Part shown: positions 35,908 to 48,777 of the stretch, one piece after another | How the letters are laid out: each line of letters begins with the position of its first letter | Numbering within the stretch: position 1 is the first letter of the stretch | Assembly (NCBI GenBank): GCA_027625915.1 | Contig: JANTQA010000057.1 | Coordinates: 6,014,001 to 6,078,000, forward strand | Source: Anaeramoeba flamelloides | Lineage: Eukaryota > Metamonada > Anaeramoebidae | Reading direction: 5' to 3' | Length of the DNA: 64,000 nt | Translations under genes and position numbers: made by a program | Notes under the pieces: model-generated | The model's input: the letters and a program-made list of their open reading frames with translations, nothing else | What the model was told of the DNA's origin: nothing | Databases searched by the model: none

Positions 35908-36804
35908 ATGGAAATTAAATCACTTCTTTTTTTCGTTTTGGTCTTTGTTTCCTTGACATACAAATTTATTGAGAACCCACTAAACAATCTCTCAGTTATA
36001 CTTGAGATTCTGCCATACATACCTCTACTTTTTAATGGAAACAACAAGTCCTCGGGTAGTGCCTTTTCCACAAAATATTACTTTATTTTTCTTGGACTTA
36101 TCGCTCCCATTTTAGGAACACTAACACCTATCTTGGGGATTGAAGATGAAAGCAATAGGTTGTCACAAATGCTGAAATTTTCACCAGCACTATTTTATAG
36201 TATCACATTATTTATTCGTTCTAACAAAGATTTCATCTGGGCACCCTCTTTGCCATTCATCACCCTTAGCGTTTTATTAAATTTTAATTTTTGGCCTTAT
36301 TACAACTCAAATAGCATCAAAGCTTTCATACTATTAGCAACCTCAGTATTGATGACTTTAGGGTGGATCTCTGGTGAAAATGCAATTCAGATACAATCAA
36401 ACCACGACTTTTCGGCCTTTTTAGGTTCGATTTCTTTTATTGTTTCATATGTTCTTTTGATTCTCGATTCGTTGGTCAAAAGAAATGTTATTCTTCAGAT
36501 CGCTCATAAATTGTTTTACCTTCTGTCACATTGGTTAATTTCCAAGATTCTTGGTTGTCCAAGCAATCCTTTAAAGAACCAACCTAACTTGTCATCACAA
36601 ACAAAAAGAACAGATTCTGAAAACGAAAATGAAAACGAAAACGGAAATGAAAATGGAAAAGCAAATGAAAGAATGAAAGATCAAGAAAAAGAAAAAGAAA
36701 AAGAAAAAGAAAAAGAAAAAGAAAATGAAAATGAAAATGAACAAGAAAAAGAACAAAAAGAAAAAGAGATCGGAAAAAACTCGAATACAAAAAAAGACAA
36801 ATAA
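35908..36804 (+). CDS. YhhN/TMEM86-like membrane protein with KE-rich tail
   Basis: The first ATG in frame gives MEIKSLLFFVLVFVSLTYKF, 298 aa; the frame extends a little upstream from a non-ATG codon. Seven or eight hydrophobic segments fill residues 1-215: ENPLNNLSVILEILPYIPLL, YYFIFLGLIAPILG, FSPALFYSITLFIR, LPFITLSVLLNFNFWPYY, IKAFILLATSVLMTLGW, and FLGSISFIVSYVLLILDSLV. The last resembles the FLGA-LF-ISD-L-ALD signature of the YhhN family (lysoplasmalogenases), and spacing and length fit. However, the aspartate of that ISD motif is Tyr here, and the family's early GD pair is not seen. So it may be a non-enzymatic relative or another membrane family. After residue 235 comes a repetitive NENEN/KEKEKE cytosolic tail. 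No intron seen. Confidence 0.6.
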   Translation: MEIKSLLFFVLVFVSLTYKFIENPLNNLSVILEILPYIPLLFNGNNKSSGSAFSTKYYFIFLGLIAPILGTLTPILGIEDESNRLSQMLKFSPALFYSITLFIRSNKDFIWAPSLPFITLSVLLNFNFWPYYNSNSIKAFILLATSVLMTLGWISGENAIQIQSNHDFSAFLGSISFIVSYVLLILDSLVKRNVILQIAHKLFYLLSHWLISKILGCPSNPLKNQPNLSSQTKRTDSENENENENGNENGKANERMKDQEKEKEKEKEKEKENENENEQEKEQKEKEIGKNSNTKKDK

Positions 36805-37426
36805 TTATTGATTACTAATGCATGAGTACTGAATCTGAATGAACAAATTTTAATATTCAAAACCAGAAATTTTTCAAACAATTAACACAGGAACTAAGTT
36901 TTTAAGAGTTTCTTAGTTCATACCCTGTAAATTGATGTAGATCTTTTTTACTTTATTTTTTTTGCTTTTTAAGTGGGCTCTCCCTTTAAAAATAAATTGA
37001 TTTTTTATTGAATTTTGAAAATCTTCAAAGTTTTGCTTTAAAATCTCAAATTAAACTCTGTGAATGAAATTATCAACAATCCAGTTTTTGAATTTGATTT
37101 TAAAACTTTATTTATTAATTTTCAGCAATCAAAGAAATCACAAAAGTGAGTTACCTTCAACTTTTTGACTTTATAGAAAGTATCCATTTATTGCTCTTGT
37201 TTTTATTTAATCTTTGAGTGAATCTCGTTTCAATGATTTCTGCAATTTCTAAAATTTCTGAGTTTTTTTTAACTCGTTTTGGAAATATAGTATTCTAATG
37301 TTCATTTTTTCAAAGTTATATTTTTCCAATTGCTTGAAAATAATGAAAACAAAAAATAAAATTTTCAACTTGTTAAAGATCCTATCACTTCAATAAAAAA
37401 CATTAACCAATTTTTCGAACAAAAAA
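36805..37426. other. Intergenic, nothing recognised
   Basis: 3' flank of the YhhN-like gene; no supportable ORF. Confidence 0.5.
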
Positions 37427-37985
37427 ACCCATTTCACTCAAAGTAGCTAAGCCAAAAAAGATAAATTCAAATTTTCAAAGAATCAACCAAACATACAATG
37501 TTTTAAATATAGTGGAAATTAGCAACTTTGAATTAAAGTAGAGATTCATTGAAGAAATACCTAAATAAACTATAAATTTCAAAAAAAAAAATAAATACAA
37601 ATTTTTGGGCACCCATCATTGAAATATCTCCGTAAAAATTTATCAATTTCGATGGGAAAAAATTCTAACACTCATTTTTTTAATAGTAAATGTTGTAATT
37701 TTTAAAAGAAATGTCATAGTCACAATTTTCTTCATGTTAATTTGGATTTTCAAACATTTTTTTTTTCAAATTATCTTCTTCAAAAAAAGAAAAGAAAATA
37801 GAAAAAGTAAAGAAAAAAAAAAGCAAAAACCAAAATACAAAAAAAAATTTATTTAAACGAGAAAAATGATTTGATTTCTTAAAATTGAAAATATATTTTG
37901 AGATGAATCTAAAAATAAAATTTATCATATTTATTTAATTTCTTCAAGAAAACTAGGAATTTCACTTAAAAAAAGTTTAATTATT
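37427..37985 (+). repeat. Diverged long repeat, copy 1 (partner 61247-61810)
   Basis: Shares a collinear series of blocks with 61247-61810: CCCATTTCACTC-AAAGT, ATAAATTTCAAAAAAAAA, TTAATGTTAATTTG, AAAATTGAAAATATATTTT-GA and TTTAATTTCTTCAA-AAAACT. Noncoding and old. Confidence 0.55.
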
Positions 37986-38155
37986 ATACTAGTATTTTAT
38001 TTATTCTTTAAAGTTCAAATCTAAAAAAAAATTGATATTTCGAAAAAAATCTTGCACTCTTATACTAAAATAATCATTAGTTTTCCAATAGTTAGAAAGA
38101 ACCGATTTTATTTTTTAGATTTGAACTTTAAAGAATAAATAAAATACCAGTAGAA
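37986..38155. mobile_element. Hairpin MITE, ~45-bp arms
   Basis: TACTAGTATTTTATTTATTC then TTTAAAGTTCAAATCTAAAA pairs with its inverse at 38112-38155, around an ~80-base core. TA flanks the left end. Probably a small Tc1/mariner-type MITE. Confidence 0.6.
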
Positions 38156-38729
38156 CAATAAACATCAAAGAACAGTTGATATTTTGTATGAAGCAAAACT
38201 AATAAATCAAAGATTTTCTGAAAAATTGAAAAACTCAAATTCCTGCGTTCACATTTAGAAATTATATAAAAATTTCATTTTGATCAACAATTGAAGATCG
38301 TATAGCATTACATGAGAAATCGATATCATTTTTTTACAATCATTTTTACTGTTTCAATCACAATAGAATAACAGATTTTTAACAACTAACTATTGATCTT
38401 GTAATGTAAAAAATAATTGCAAATGAATGGGTTTTCAAAAAACAATCAAAAAAAAAAGTGAAATTGTGAAAAGATAATTTCAAATTTCAATTTTTCATAT
38501 TTAATATTTCTCTCCTAACACCAATTCAAAAGTTTTAAAAAAATATAATTAACTCATTACAACTCTTATATTTTTACTGTAATTTGATTTATTTCATTAA
38601 CCAAATGAATGAAAAGTTTAATAAATAAGGTGGCAGAATATCTACTTGTATAATATATTTATATACGAATTAAACAACAGAAAATCAAAAAAATTCAAAA
38701 ATTGATCACTTAAAAACAAAATTCAATCA
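38156..38729. other. Intergenic, nothing recognised
   Basis: No ORF or repeat pairing seen. Confidence 0.45.
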
Positions 38730-39690
38730 TTTATTTATTGATCTAAAAAAAATTTTAATATAAATCGAATTTATGACTTGATTTTCTTTTTAGTTCTGCC
38801 AGAAAAAGCTCAAATTTGTAATTTTCTTGAGTAATAAATTACTAGTTACTTCTAAAGAATTTTCCAAAAGAAATTTAAATACTATTTTCTGTTAATACAT
38901 CAAATTTAGATTTACTCCAGAAAATAGGATATTTTTTAAATTCTTCTCCAGAAAAATACATTTATTAGTTGTATTTATTTTGGAAGACAATAATTTATTT
39001 TCTACAATCTAACAATAAACAAAATAATTCATAATGTTGTATTGTTTTAATTTTATTTTCTTTTTCTTTGATCTAATAATTGGGAAATTATATACAAATT
39101 TTACCTCTTCAAGCCTAACTAAAATAATTAGGAATGTTGATTTAAATTTGTTTAATAGAATTTTTTTTTCTTTGAGTTGAACTTTTTTTAACTGTTTTTT
39201 GGTTTCAATAATTCAATCTTTTTCACGTTAGTCTTTGAAATCATCTTCTTTATTTTGACTTACTTTGATAACAACACTTAAAAAAAGAATTTTGAATATA
39301 CATAAGTAAAAAAAACTTTTCATTATAAACAATAAAAAAATGAGAATTTTTGAGGAGAAAATGAATGTTAAAGGTATGTACTTATTTATCCCCTTACAAA
39401 TGAAAAAAATTAAAGACGAAAATAATCTTTTAAAACATTTACATTGGGGAATATTTCCACTTGTTACTTTGATAAAGTTAATTTCCGAAATATTATTCCT
39501 TGTTTAATTCTAAAACCGAAAATATTTGTTTAAAAATGAACATCTTCTCATTCTCTTTTATTTGTTTACTCTTTAATTAATTCCAACTGTAATATACACA
39601 CGTTTCTAGATTCTAAACCTAATTTATTAAAAAAAAATCATTTATCAAAAAAAAAATATTAAAAAATTCGAACATTTCAGAATTATATTC
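38730..39690. repeat. Diverged long repeat shared with 55990-56880
   Basis: Collinear blocks in both places: CAGAAAATA-GATATTT-TTAAATT-TTC, TAACTGTTTTTTG, and near the far end TTCT-GATTC-AAACCTAATTTA-TAAAA. On the minus strand some blocks look protein-like (aromatic-rich, e.g. YPIFW versus YLIFW), so a decayed gene or element ORF is possible. Confidence 0.45.
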
Positions 39691-40553
39691 AATATTTTCT
39701 TTTTTTTAATTTAATAAAAGTAAAATAGATCAAAAACATGAGTATAGAAAAAAAATCAAAATGTCAAAATACCATTAAATTTCGATATTTGATATTAATT
39801 CTTTTTAATTTATTTTAGTAAATATTTGAAATTCCATCTAATATATGAGGGATAAGATTCCTATTGTAATGACATTATTAAAAAAAAAGAGTTCTTTGAA
39901 AAATTGATAACCCCTTGATTTATCACACACATGGATCAATATAAAAAATTAATTTATTTATTTTTTTCATCAGAATGTAAGATCCATTTTCACCCGTATG
40001 TGCCGAATTTGAATCTTGTATATTCTTGTCAAAATGTTCATTTAACCCTAATTGTTGTCGTGTTTAAAAACATTTTTTTTTTTCAATACTAATCTCTTTT
40101 GATGAATCTTTTATGATCAAAAAATTAATAGATAACCAAAACTTGTTTAACCAAGATAAATTCAAATTTCTATTTATGTTCTTCATTCAATATCAAATTA
40201 ATATGTTTTTATTTAGGTTTTATAAAATAAATAAAAAATCTTTTTTGCTTATGTTACACAGAAATATACAAGTATTTGCTTTCTTCATAAATTTATAGAT
40301 CAACAATTCTCATTCAATTTTTTTAAATATATTTAAAGAAGAGCAAATATTATTTCCAGTGTGCCAATTAGCTAAAAATTAGAAAAAATCAAAAACACCG
40401 AAATTATAGCGAAATACACAAATATAAATGAATAAAATTATTTTAAAAATGACTTATTTTAATAATATTAAGTTTCAATAAAACAAAAATTAATAAATGA
40501 ATAAAAAAAAAAAGAAAAATAAATAAAAAATGAAAAAAAAAAAAACCCAAGAA
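39691..40553. other. Intergenic, nothing recognised
   Basis: 3' flank of the coiled-coil gene. Short ORFs only. Confidence 0.45.
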
Positions 40554-43500
40554 TTAAAATTCTTCTTCCAATACATGGTTATTGGATCTTGTATTAAAAT
40601 CTAAACTAAAATCATCATCAAAATCATCAATAAAATCCTCATCAACATCTTTGTGCTTAAAAGGTGTCTTATTAATATGCTCAATTTCTTTATCTAATTT
40701 TTCTAATTCTTGATTCAATGAATTAAATGTATTAGTAATTTTTTCTTCATTTTTTTTTTTCATTCTGATTAATTTAAGTACATTTTGAATAAATCTTTTT
40801 TTCATTGAGGATATTTTATTTTGCTGTTGTTGTAATTGAAGTTGTAGTTTTCTTTCAAGTTCTTTAGCGTTTCTTTTCCTTTGTTCGTCACCTTCATCTA
40901 GTAATAAGATATTTTTTTTTGTTCCTGATCTAAATTCATATTCATTTTGATCATTATTTACATTACCAATACCATTAAAATTTTCGTCATAGACAATTTC
41001 ATCTTCATCCTCATCCTCATAATTCTTATTCTTCTCCTTATTTTGAATAAATTGATCATCATCATCATCATTCATAAAATCAAGATCATTTATTCCTAAA
41101 AGTCTGAGTGCAACTTGCAATCCTTCTGTTCCATCTTTTTTTAAAATAATTTCCAAAACTTTTTTTTCCATTTTTTTATAATTTAATAATTTTTGGAAAA
41201 TCTTCTTTTGATCATTTTGTAGCATTTCCAAAATAAATTCTTTAAATTGGTTAATATCTTGATTAGTTAATTCATTAGGATCAAAATCATCTTGATAAAT
41301 TATTTCCAAGCATTGAGAAATCCAATTTTTTAATTCTGGATCCATAAATTCATGGAATTGTGAAATTTCATTTTTGATTGATTTTAAGGTATTATTTTTG
41401 CTTTCCAATTGCTTTTCTAATAATCTGATTTTTCTTTCTAATTCTTGTTCTTTTTTCGAATCTGGTTGAGAGTTTCCCCTTTTTACCATTTCCTGGATTT
41501 CTTGTGATTTCTTTTGTATTTCTAAAAAGATTTCTTTAATTTCATTTGGAATTTTTTTACTTTTATTCTTATTCATATTCTTATTATTGTAATCATCCTC
41601 ATTTTTTTCATTATTATCAAAGTCCATATCTTGTTCAATTGCAAGGCTCCTTTCCATTTTTTTTTCATCATTGCCATCATCAGAATCATCATCATCGTCA
41701 TTTCCATTATTACCACCAGTAATGTGTAACTTATTAACTTTATTCCCTAATTCATTCTCCATTGGATTAATATATCCACTTTGGATTTTACCAAGTTCAT
41801 TTTTTAATCGAAGTATTTCTCTGTATTTAATTTCGATTATAAATCGCAATTCAGAAATTTTATCCTTTAATGATAAATTATCTTGCTCAACAAAATGTCT
41901 TGCGTTATTGGCTATATCTAATTTTTTTTTTAATAATCCAATCATATTTTCTAATTCCCTTATTTTCCCCTCATCATCATCATCATCGTCATAGGCAGTA
42001 TTATATTTACCCTTAAAATTCAATTTTTTTTTTTTTTTTTTATCTTCATCATTATTATCATCATCATCATCATCACCACTACCATCTTCACTATCATCAT
42101 CATCATCATCACTATCATTTTTATTTGAAAATTCCTTATTTAATTTGTTTTTTTGAATAATTGCTTCATCTACGTTTGCTTTTTTTGGTTTATTAATTAA
42201 TAAATAAAGATCATTTATTTCATTTTCTAAATTCTGTATATTTTCTTTTAAAGAACTATTTAATTGATTTAAATTGAGAATTTTTTTTTCTTTTGAATCT
42301 AAATTTAATTGGAAATCATGGATCGCATCAAAAGAATCTTCTAAGATTTTTTTAATACTATCTAATTTTTCTTCAAGTTGGTTATAATTTTCTCTTAAAT
42401 GTAATAATTCCCCTTTAACTTGCTTATACTTTTCTTTTAATCTGTTTATTTCCTTTTCTTTACCATTTAATTGCAACTTTAAGAAATCGTTATCTTGTTT
42501 TAATTGATAACTATTAAAATTAAATTGATCATCATCACTATCATTGTCATTACTATCATCATCATCATCGTCAATATCATTTTTCATTTTTTTTTTATCC
42601 AGTTGGGAAAGGATTTCTTTATTATTATTTTCAAATTGGATTCTCATATTTTGTTCCTTTTCAAGTTCATCATAAAGTTTTGCTTTATCTTTATTAGCCT
42701 TATCAAGTCTTTTTTTAAGTTTATTGTTTTCTTTTTCCTGATTTTTTAATTGATTTTTCAGTTTATCATTGTCATCATCACCATCACCATCATCATCGCT
42801 GCCAGAGTCATCATCCGATTCGTCATCTGATTTCTTGATATATATCTTTGTTCCCTTTTCCTTTTTTTCATTTTCCTCAACAGTGATATTTTGTGGTTCC
42901 TTTAATTGATGGTTTAATAATTTTCTTTTCAAATCATCATTTTGTCTTTTCAATTGAGAATTTAATAAAAGTAATTGTTGTTTATCATTATTGACTAAAG
43001 GAGTCTTTGTGGAATTTTTTAAATCTTGAATTTTATTATCCTGATCGCTGATAACGCTTTCCGCATTCATCAAATCCTTTCTCAATTGGGTTATTATTTC
43101 GTTCTGATTTTCTAAAATTTGATCATTGGGGTTTTTAAACTTGCTATTATTGTGCTTTTTTCGATCCTGGAATAAGTTGTCATCTTCATTTTTCTCTAAT
43201 AAATCAGATCGAAGTTTCGAAATTTGGTCATCTTTTTCTTCAAGCTCTTCCCTTAAATCATTTAATTCGTCAATATTTAATTGTAATTGGTTATTCAATT
43301 TCTTGATTTCAAAATCTTTTTCTTCAATTTCAAATTTATCAAAGTCTGGATTTTCTTTTCCTTTAAATTGCTTCTCTGTCTTTTCACTATACTCTTTTTT
43401 TGGTTTGTTCAATTGCATTTCTAAAATTTGGATTTTTTGATTTGCCTCATCTCTTTCTTTAATTAAATCATCAATAAACTTATTGTTATTCCCATTTCCA

Positions 43501-44355
43501 TTTTCATTTTCATTTGTTCTTCTTTTCTTATTATCTTTGTTGTTTAATTTTTCAAGTTGATCTATTCGATTTTTATAATATTCAATTTGCTGATTATTAT
43601 GATTTTTGTCAAGCTTTGACTCATTTGTTAATTGCTCCAAATTGTATTCTAATTGCTTATTTTTTTCTTTTTCTTTCTTTAATTGTTGTTCATAATTTTT
43701 CAATTTTTGAATATTTTGATTTAAATTTTCATTCAAATTTGAAATCTGGTTTTTATATAATTCATAACCATTTTTTAATTCATTCATTTGGTTGGTCCTC
43801 ATTTCAGAAGAAAAATTGTTGCTTTGCTCTTCTTTCAGATGGTTTTCTTCCAAATTTCTTAATTGGATTTCCACTTCATCAAACGCGTTTTGTTGTTCGA
43901 AAAGTTGCTTGTCTTGCTGGGTTATTGTGATCCTTTGCTGAGAAATTATCTCGTCTTTTTCGATGTCCATGCTTAATAAATTTGTGATCTTGACTGTCAG
44001 CTTTTTGATCTGTTGTTCATACACATCATAAAATTGTTGATCTTCATTCCCTTCCAAATCTTTTGACGTGCCACGGTTAAATGACTTTGCAATCATCAAC
44101 TGCCTTTTCAGTGATTCAATTTCTTGTTTGGAAGTTTCAGATCCATTTCGTAAATGTTGTGTTTCTTTTTTGATTTGTTGAAACTCATATTTGTTCTGCT
44201 TCATTTTGTTTGCCATTTCTCCATTGCTCAAATTTAATTGTGTGATCCTTTGCCGAAGCGCAAAGCACAATTCTTGATAATTTAAAATTGAAGTGGGATT
44301 AAGATTAATCTTCCCTTCCTGTTGTGTCGAGATTTGTTTTGTAATTTCAGTAAAA

Positions 44356-44388
<33 letters not shown>

Positions 44389-44532
44389 CAAAATTAAAAA
44401 AGAAGAAGAAATGTGTGACAGGAGAGTTTTCTATTTGAGTAAAGAAAAATTTAAGAGTGATAAAGATTGAAAGATATAACTTACAAGTTGTTTAATTTGT
44501 TCAAGAAGTAACTGTTCAGATCTTAAACTCAT
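40554..44532 (-). CDS. Long coiled-coil protein with Asp-rich insertions
   Basis: Not recognised as a named family. Two exons: 44485-44532 (MSLRSEQLLLEQIKQL) and 40554-44318, joined over a 166-bp intron with donor GTAAGT and acceptor CACAACAG in phase 0; 1270 aa. The first exon is needed because the long frame has no ATG near its start. Nearly the whole length is heptad-like coiled coil rich in Glu, Lys, Asn, Gln and Leu, interrupted by runs of Asp/Ser (DDDDDDSED-type) at roughly residues 515, 600, 755, 790 and 900. Residues ~990-1120 are less repetitive (FMDPELKNWISQCLEIIYQD ... VLEIILKKDGTEGLQVALRLLGINDLDF) and may form a small helical domain. The protein ends in another coiled coil and an acidic tail. 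Likely a scaffold, cytoskeletal or centrosomal/Golgi tether; this is inference from shape only. Overlapping + strand ORFs are shadows. Confidence 0.88.
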
Positions 44533-46900
44533 TTGTGTTTAATTTTTTTTGTTGTAAAAAACAATAACTAAAGAGAAAGCAAAAAAAGAAAAAAATAAAA
44601 AAGTCGTTAATTTTTAAATCCAAATTTGTGACAATTAAAAATTCTGGTTTTTTGTTTTGCACTTGAGGTAATTAAAGAAGAAAGAACGTTTTTTTTTGAC
44701 ATATTTATGACTGTTTGATTAAAAAATGGGGAAAAAATTTGTATTTGATTATTTTTCCTTATCAAATACAATTTTTAAAGAAATATATTGTAATATGTAT
44801 TTTACTGTTTGTTGTTTGACTCTTTTTTTGTGTGATGTTTTGAAAATACTGAAAGTCATCATAGCAATTATTTTGGCTAATTATAAAAAATCTAAAGAAA
44901 TTATTTCTCATTTAATTTTCAAAAATAGTAGTATAAAATTTTGTTTCAAAACTTTTGATTTACAAACTTTGATAATTTGATTTCTTTTTAACCAATTATG
45001 AATTATTAGATAGATAATAATTACAAGATCTATTTATTTAGATTTATTTCAAAGTTAATGAAATTTAAAAAAATTTTCTTTTTAAGGACAACTTTTGCAA
45101 TGTATCTAATAACTTTAACACACTTTGATATCATCTAATTTAAAATTGTAAAGAAATGTTCATCAAAATATTCTTTATATAGGCTCCAAAAGGAAATATT
45201 TTTTGTATTTTTTTATGAAAATTTTCATAAGAAATTTATAAGATATCTAGGGCCAAGAATTCCATTAATCAAGAAATATAATAATGAAATTGAAAAAAAT
45301 CACGATTTTCAAGCTTGAAAAATGAAGATCATTTTAAATACTTTCAATAAAAAACTCTAACCATAAACGTTCTTGTACTTATCAGGTTGGCCATTGAGTT
45401 GCTAGAATTCTCACATTGTATTGAAAATCCGAAGAATTATTTAGACAAGTATATTGATTTTCTCTTTGTGCTTTTGATTGTGGTTCTTTTATTTTTTTTT
45501 TAATTTGGATTAAAAAATAATGAAAGTTTTTGAATATAGTGTATATTTATTTGATTGTCAGGCAGAACTTCGATTACTTAATAATCGTAACAATTGATCT
45601 ATTTTTATGGTGATTTTTTGATATAATTTTTTTTATTTGTCTTGTTCCTCTCAAAACCGAATTTGTTAGTATCAAGATAAATTGTACCAAGATAGTGTTG
45701 GTGAAGGTTTTGTGGAATTTTTCATTTGAATGATCTAAGTGAAAAAAAAAATTTGCAAAAACAAGTTATTTTATTTTATAAAGAAAAAATTATTATCTTA
45801 TTTGAGAAAAAATAATCCATTTTTTTTAGGAATTGAGGATTATGGTGGATTTGATCCAATACAGTATAATTATAAGAAATACTTATCAAATATGTCTTTT
45901 TCTAAAAATTACAAAAAATAATTCCTCAAAAAATATCAATTTTCGACATTTTGACCTTTTAAGTGGAAATAGAAAGCCCTCGAAACTTAATTCACAAATC
46001 AAATTATAATCGTAGAAACTCCCAACAATGTCAAATGGTTTTCAATTTTGGCTTGTAAAGAAATTTTCTCAAAAATTGAATTTTTCTGATCCTTCTTTTT
46101 GATTTTGGGAAATTAATTCTCATAGAAATCACTGAAATTGAAAAAATCACATAAATCACATAAATCACAAAAACCAGTAGAGATCAATTATGACATTTTC
46201 TGGAAAAAATTTTTTATTTTTTCCTTCTAATATCTCGCTGATTAAATATTTTAAGGTTTTTAAAATAAAGAAAACCTTACATAAACAATTGACTGATTAA
46301 ATAATTAATTATAAACATAGTCGTTAGAGGATTAGCAACTCTTATTTATTCTTTTTTTTATACAAAGTAATACTGGTATTTGGATTATAAAAAGATTAAA
46401 ATATTCGCTTCATTTTCTTTCTATGCCAGTTTCCAATAGAGTCACAAAATCCACAAATAACAGCCTACTTCTTTGAGAAATTTCTTTACAAAAGAAAAAA
46501 ATAGAAAGTGAAATTATGATGATAATATGGAAAAGAAAAAAGTAACATTTTAAAAATTCCAAACAATTATACAATAATAATATACTAATGTCTCCAAAAA
46601 TACAGCTTTGAAATGAAAAAAAATAACTTTTTCCAATAACCCAAAATACATAATCTACTTAATTTCAAAAAAATTACAATAATTTTTGCAACTTTAAAAA
46701 TAAAATTTATTTCTTAGAAATAAATTAAAAATCATTTTTTTTTTCGTTTAACATAAAAAACAGAGTGAAAAAAACCAAAAATATAAAAATTAAAAAAATA
46801 CCCCAAAATTCTCTTTGAAAAAGTGTAAAATTCAACAAGTAAAATCTAAAGAAGGAATATTTTTATATTTGATTATTTATTTCCAAATAAGTTAATATTA
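44533..46900. other. Intergenic between coiled-coil gene and mariner relic
   Basis: No firm gene. A frame at about 45830-45921 (GIEDYGGFDPIQYN ... stop) follows an acceptor-like TTTTTTTTAG and has unusually ordinary residue use. It could be the last exon of a decayed gene, but nothing upstream supports it. Confidence 0.4.
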
Positions 46901-47432
46901 AACCCCGTTCCAAAAAGTTGGATACACCCAAAATCAAAAATAAGCAAAAAATAAAACCCAATTTATTGTATTTTTCCAAACCTAATAAAAAACACATTTA
47001 AGTAACCCAGTATTAATGTTTTAATAAGTAATCATTTTAATCCAAATAAAAGAAAAAAATATAAAACTCAAAAATAAAAATCGGTGTGTCCAAAATAATG
47101 AAACGAGCAGAACAAAAAATGTATTAGTAAATTTGTTCAAATTTCACCAACAATTGTTGATCGATCAAATGATAAGATACCATCGAACAATTGTATTTTA
47201 TTTTCCAATTTAACACACTCAACACTAAACTTCTATCAAACATTAAAAAAAATCTCGAGATCTAACGAAATAGATTACGTAGCTGCAAAAATGGAAATGA
47301 AAACTAAACAAAAAAGACAAAAAATGAAATAGATAGTTTGTAAAATCAAAATTCTTTCCAATTTGAATTTAAAGTGCAGTAATGATGTTCTTTCCACTGT
47401 TTAAACTGTGTCCAAATTTGTGGAATCTAGTT
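46901..47432. mobile_element. Shrunken mariner relic
   Basis: 532 bp between TA duplications (46899-46900, 47433-47434). Ends AACCCCGTTCCAAAAAGTTG and, inverted, AACTAGATTCCACAAATTTG match the termini of the 1039-bp element at 33315. An internal TGTGTCCAAAATAATG looks like a second terminal motif. No transposase frame remains. Confidence 0.7.
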
Positions 47433-48172
47433 TATTATCTCAATTTTAATTCTTTATATGACCTAGTAACAATTCAAAGAGTAAACATGTTAATACATTT
47501 TATTATTTATCACAATTATAAACATATTCAAATAAATTATATTAATTCAAATTGATAATTATTTAAATAAAAAAAATTATAAATATTCTCCAATAATTTA
47601 TATCAATAATAAAATTTCGATTTTTACCCACAAATATTTGAAAAAAAATATTACTTAATCTTTTAAATTTCAAATTATTTGATAAATTATTGAAAAAATA
47701 AATCATCAATTATTTCTGATCTTCCATGATTTTTTTCTTTGATTGATTTTTCTACTAATTTTACAATAAGATTAAAATTTAAATCTTATTAGATCACAAA
47801 AAATCTCAGAAATTTCTATCAGTAAGATTACTTAAAAAAATAAAAAGGTTTTGAAAATTTTTCTTTTTCTAGTTTTAATTCCCAAGAAATCCAAATAATA
47901 GGATCAGATCTTTTTACTGAAAAATAATTGAAAAAAATGAACTCTTATAAAAATGATAATTCATTTCTCTAAGTTGATGAAAAGAATTTGATATAATGGG
48001 CTTAATTGTGTTCTTATCCAAATAAGTGCTCTATTATCTTTGGGGGGATAATATTATTTAATCATTTCTGAAGAAAAAACGGAAAATTGATTAAGGAATA
48101 GAACATAAATAATAAAAAACCATTACGAAAAAAAAAAGTCCAATACGATTTTTTGATTGGTAACCTAAATAG
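47433..48172. other. Intergenic, nothing recognised
   Basis: AT-rich, no ORF. Ends at the start of the high-identity inverted repeat. Confidence 0.45.
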
Positions 48173-48211
48173 AATTAATAGAACCTGGAATTATACAATA
48201 ATATCCATTAA

Positions 48212-48480
48212 AAAAAGAAATAAATTAACTTGAAAGAATAATTCATAATATTATTTTCAAATCAAATAACACAAAAAAATTAAATCTCTTTGATTATCAA
48301 AAAACTCAGGGGGTGGTTTTGGAGATATCAAAAATAGTCATTTTTTTGAACAACTTTTGAATGATAGATCAATCAAAGAAAAACCCATTTAAAAGAGAGT
48401 ATGAGAAAAAGTGTTATTAGATTGATTCCTCCCTTATTTCTTAATCATTGGTTTTTACTTTTATTAATAGATCTTACTTT
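48212..48480. repeat. High-identity inverted repeat, left copy
   Basis: About 265 bp almost identical to the reverse complement of 55527-55795 (e.g. GATAGATCAATCAAAGAAAA and CCTCCCTTATTTCTTAATCA in both). AATAGAACCTG occurs outside one end of each copy. Noncoding. Much better conserved than any other noncoding repeat here, so recent. Confidence 0.85.
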
Positions 48481-48649
48481 TCATATTCAGGAAGGGTATA
48501 TTAAATTATTTCAAAATTGGTAAAATTGACTTTTTTAATATTTTGAAGAGTTTCTTTATTATTTTGATTGGTATGAAACTTTTTAAATTGTTTAAAGGAT
48601 TGTGAGTTTAAAAAATAAAAAATGATATTTTGTGATTAGAAGTATTTTA

Positions 48650-48777
48650 CAGCCGTTCCAACCCTACCGTGAAATTTGACAGACATAGAAAAGTCATTTT
48701 CTATCTCACACTTTCATTTCTATCACATGATTTTATGGTCGTGTGATAGCCTATTACAAACCGTGAAATGTTGTAAG
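48650..48777 (+). repeat. Left terminal/subterminal repeat of transposon
   Basis: Terminal CAGCCGTTCCAACCCTACCG at the edge; the subterminal motif GATAGCCTATTACAAACCGT begins at about 48745. Likely transposase binding sites. Confidence 0.8.

Noticed and set aside
41671-43930. Several Ser/Phe-rich plus-strand ORFs
   Set aside because: Antisense shadows of the coiled-coil gene, caused by its triplet repeats.
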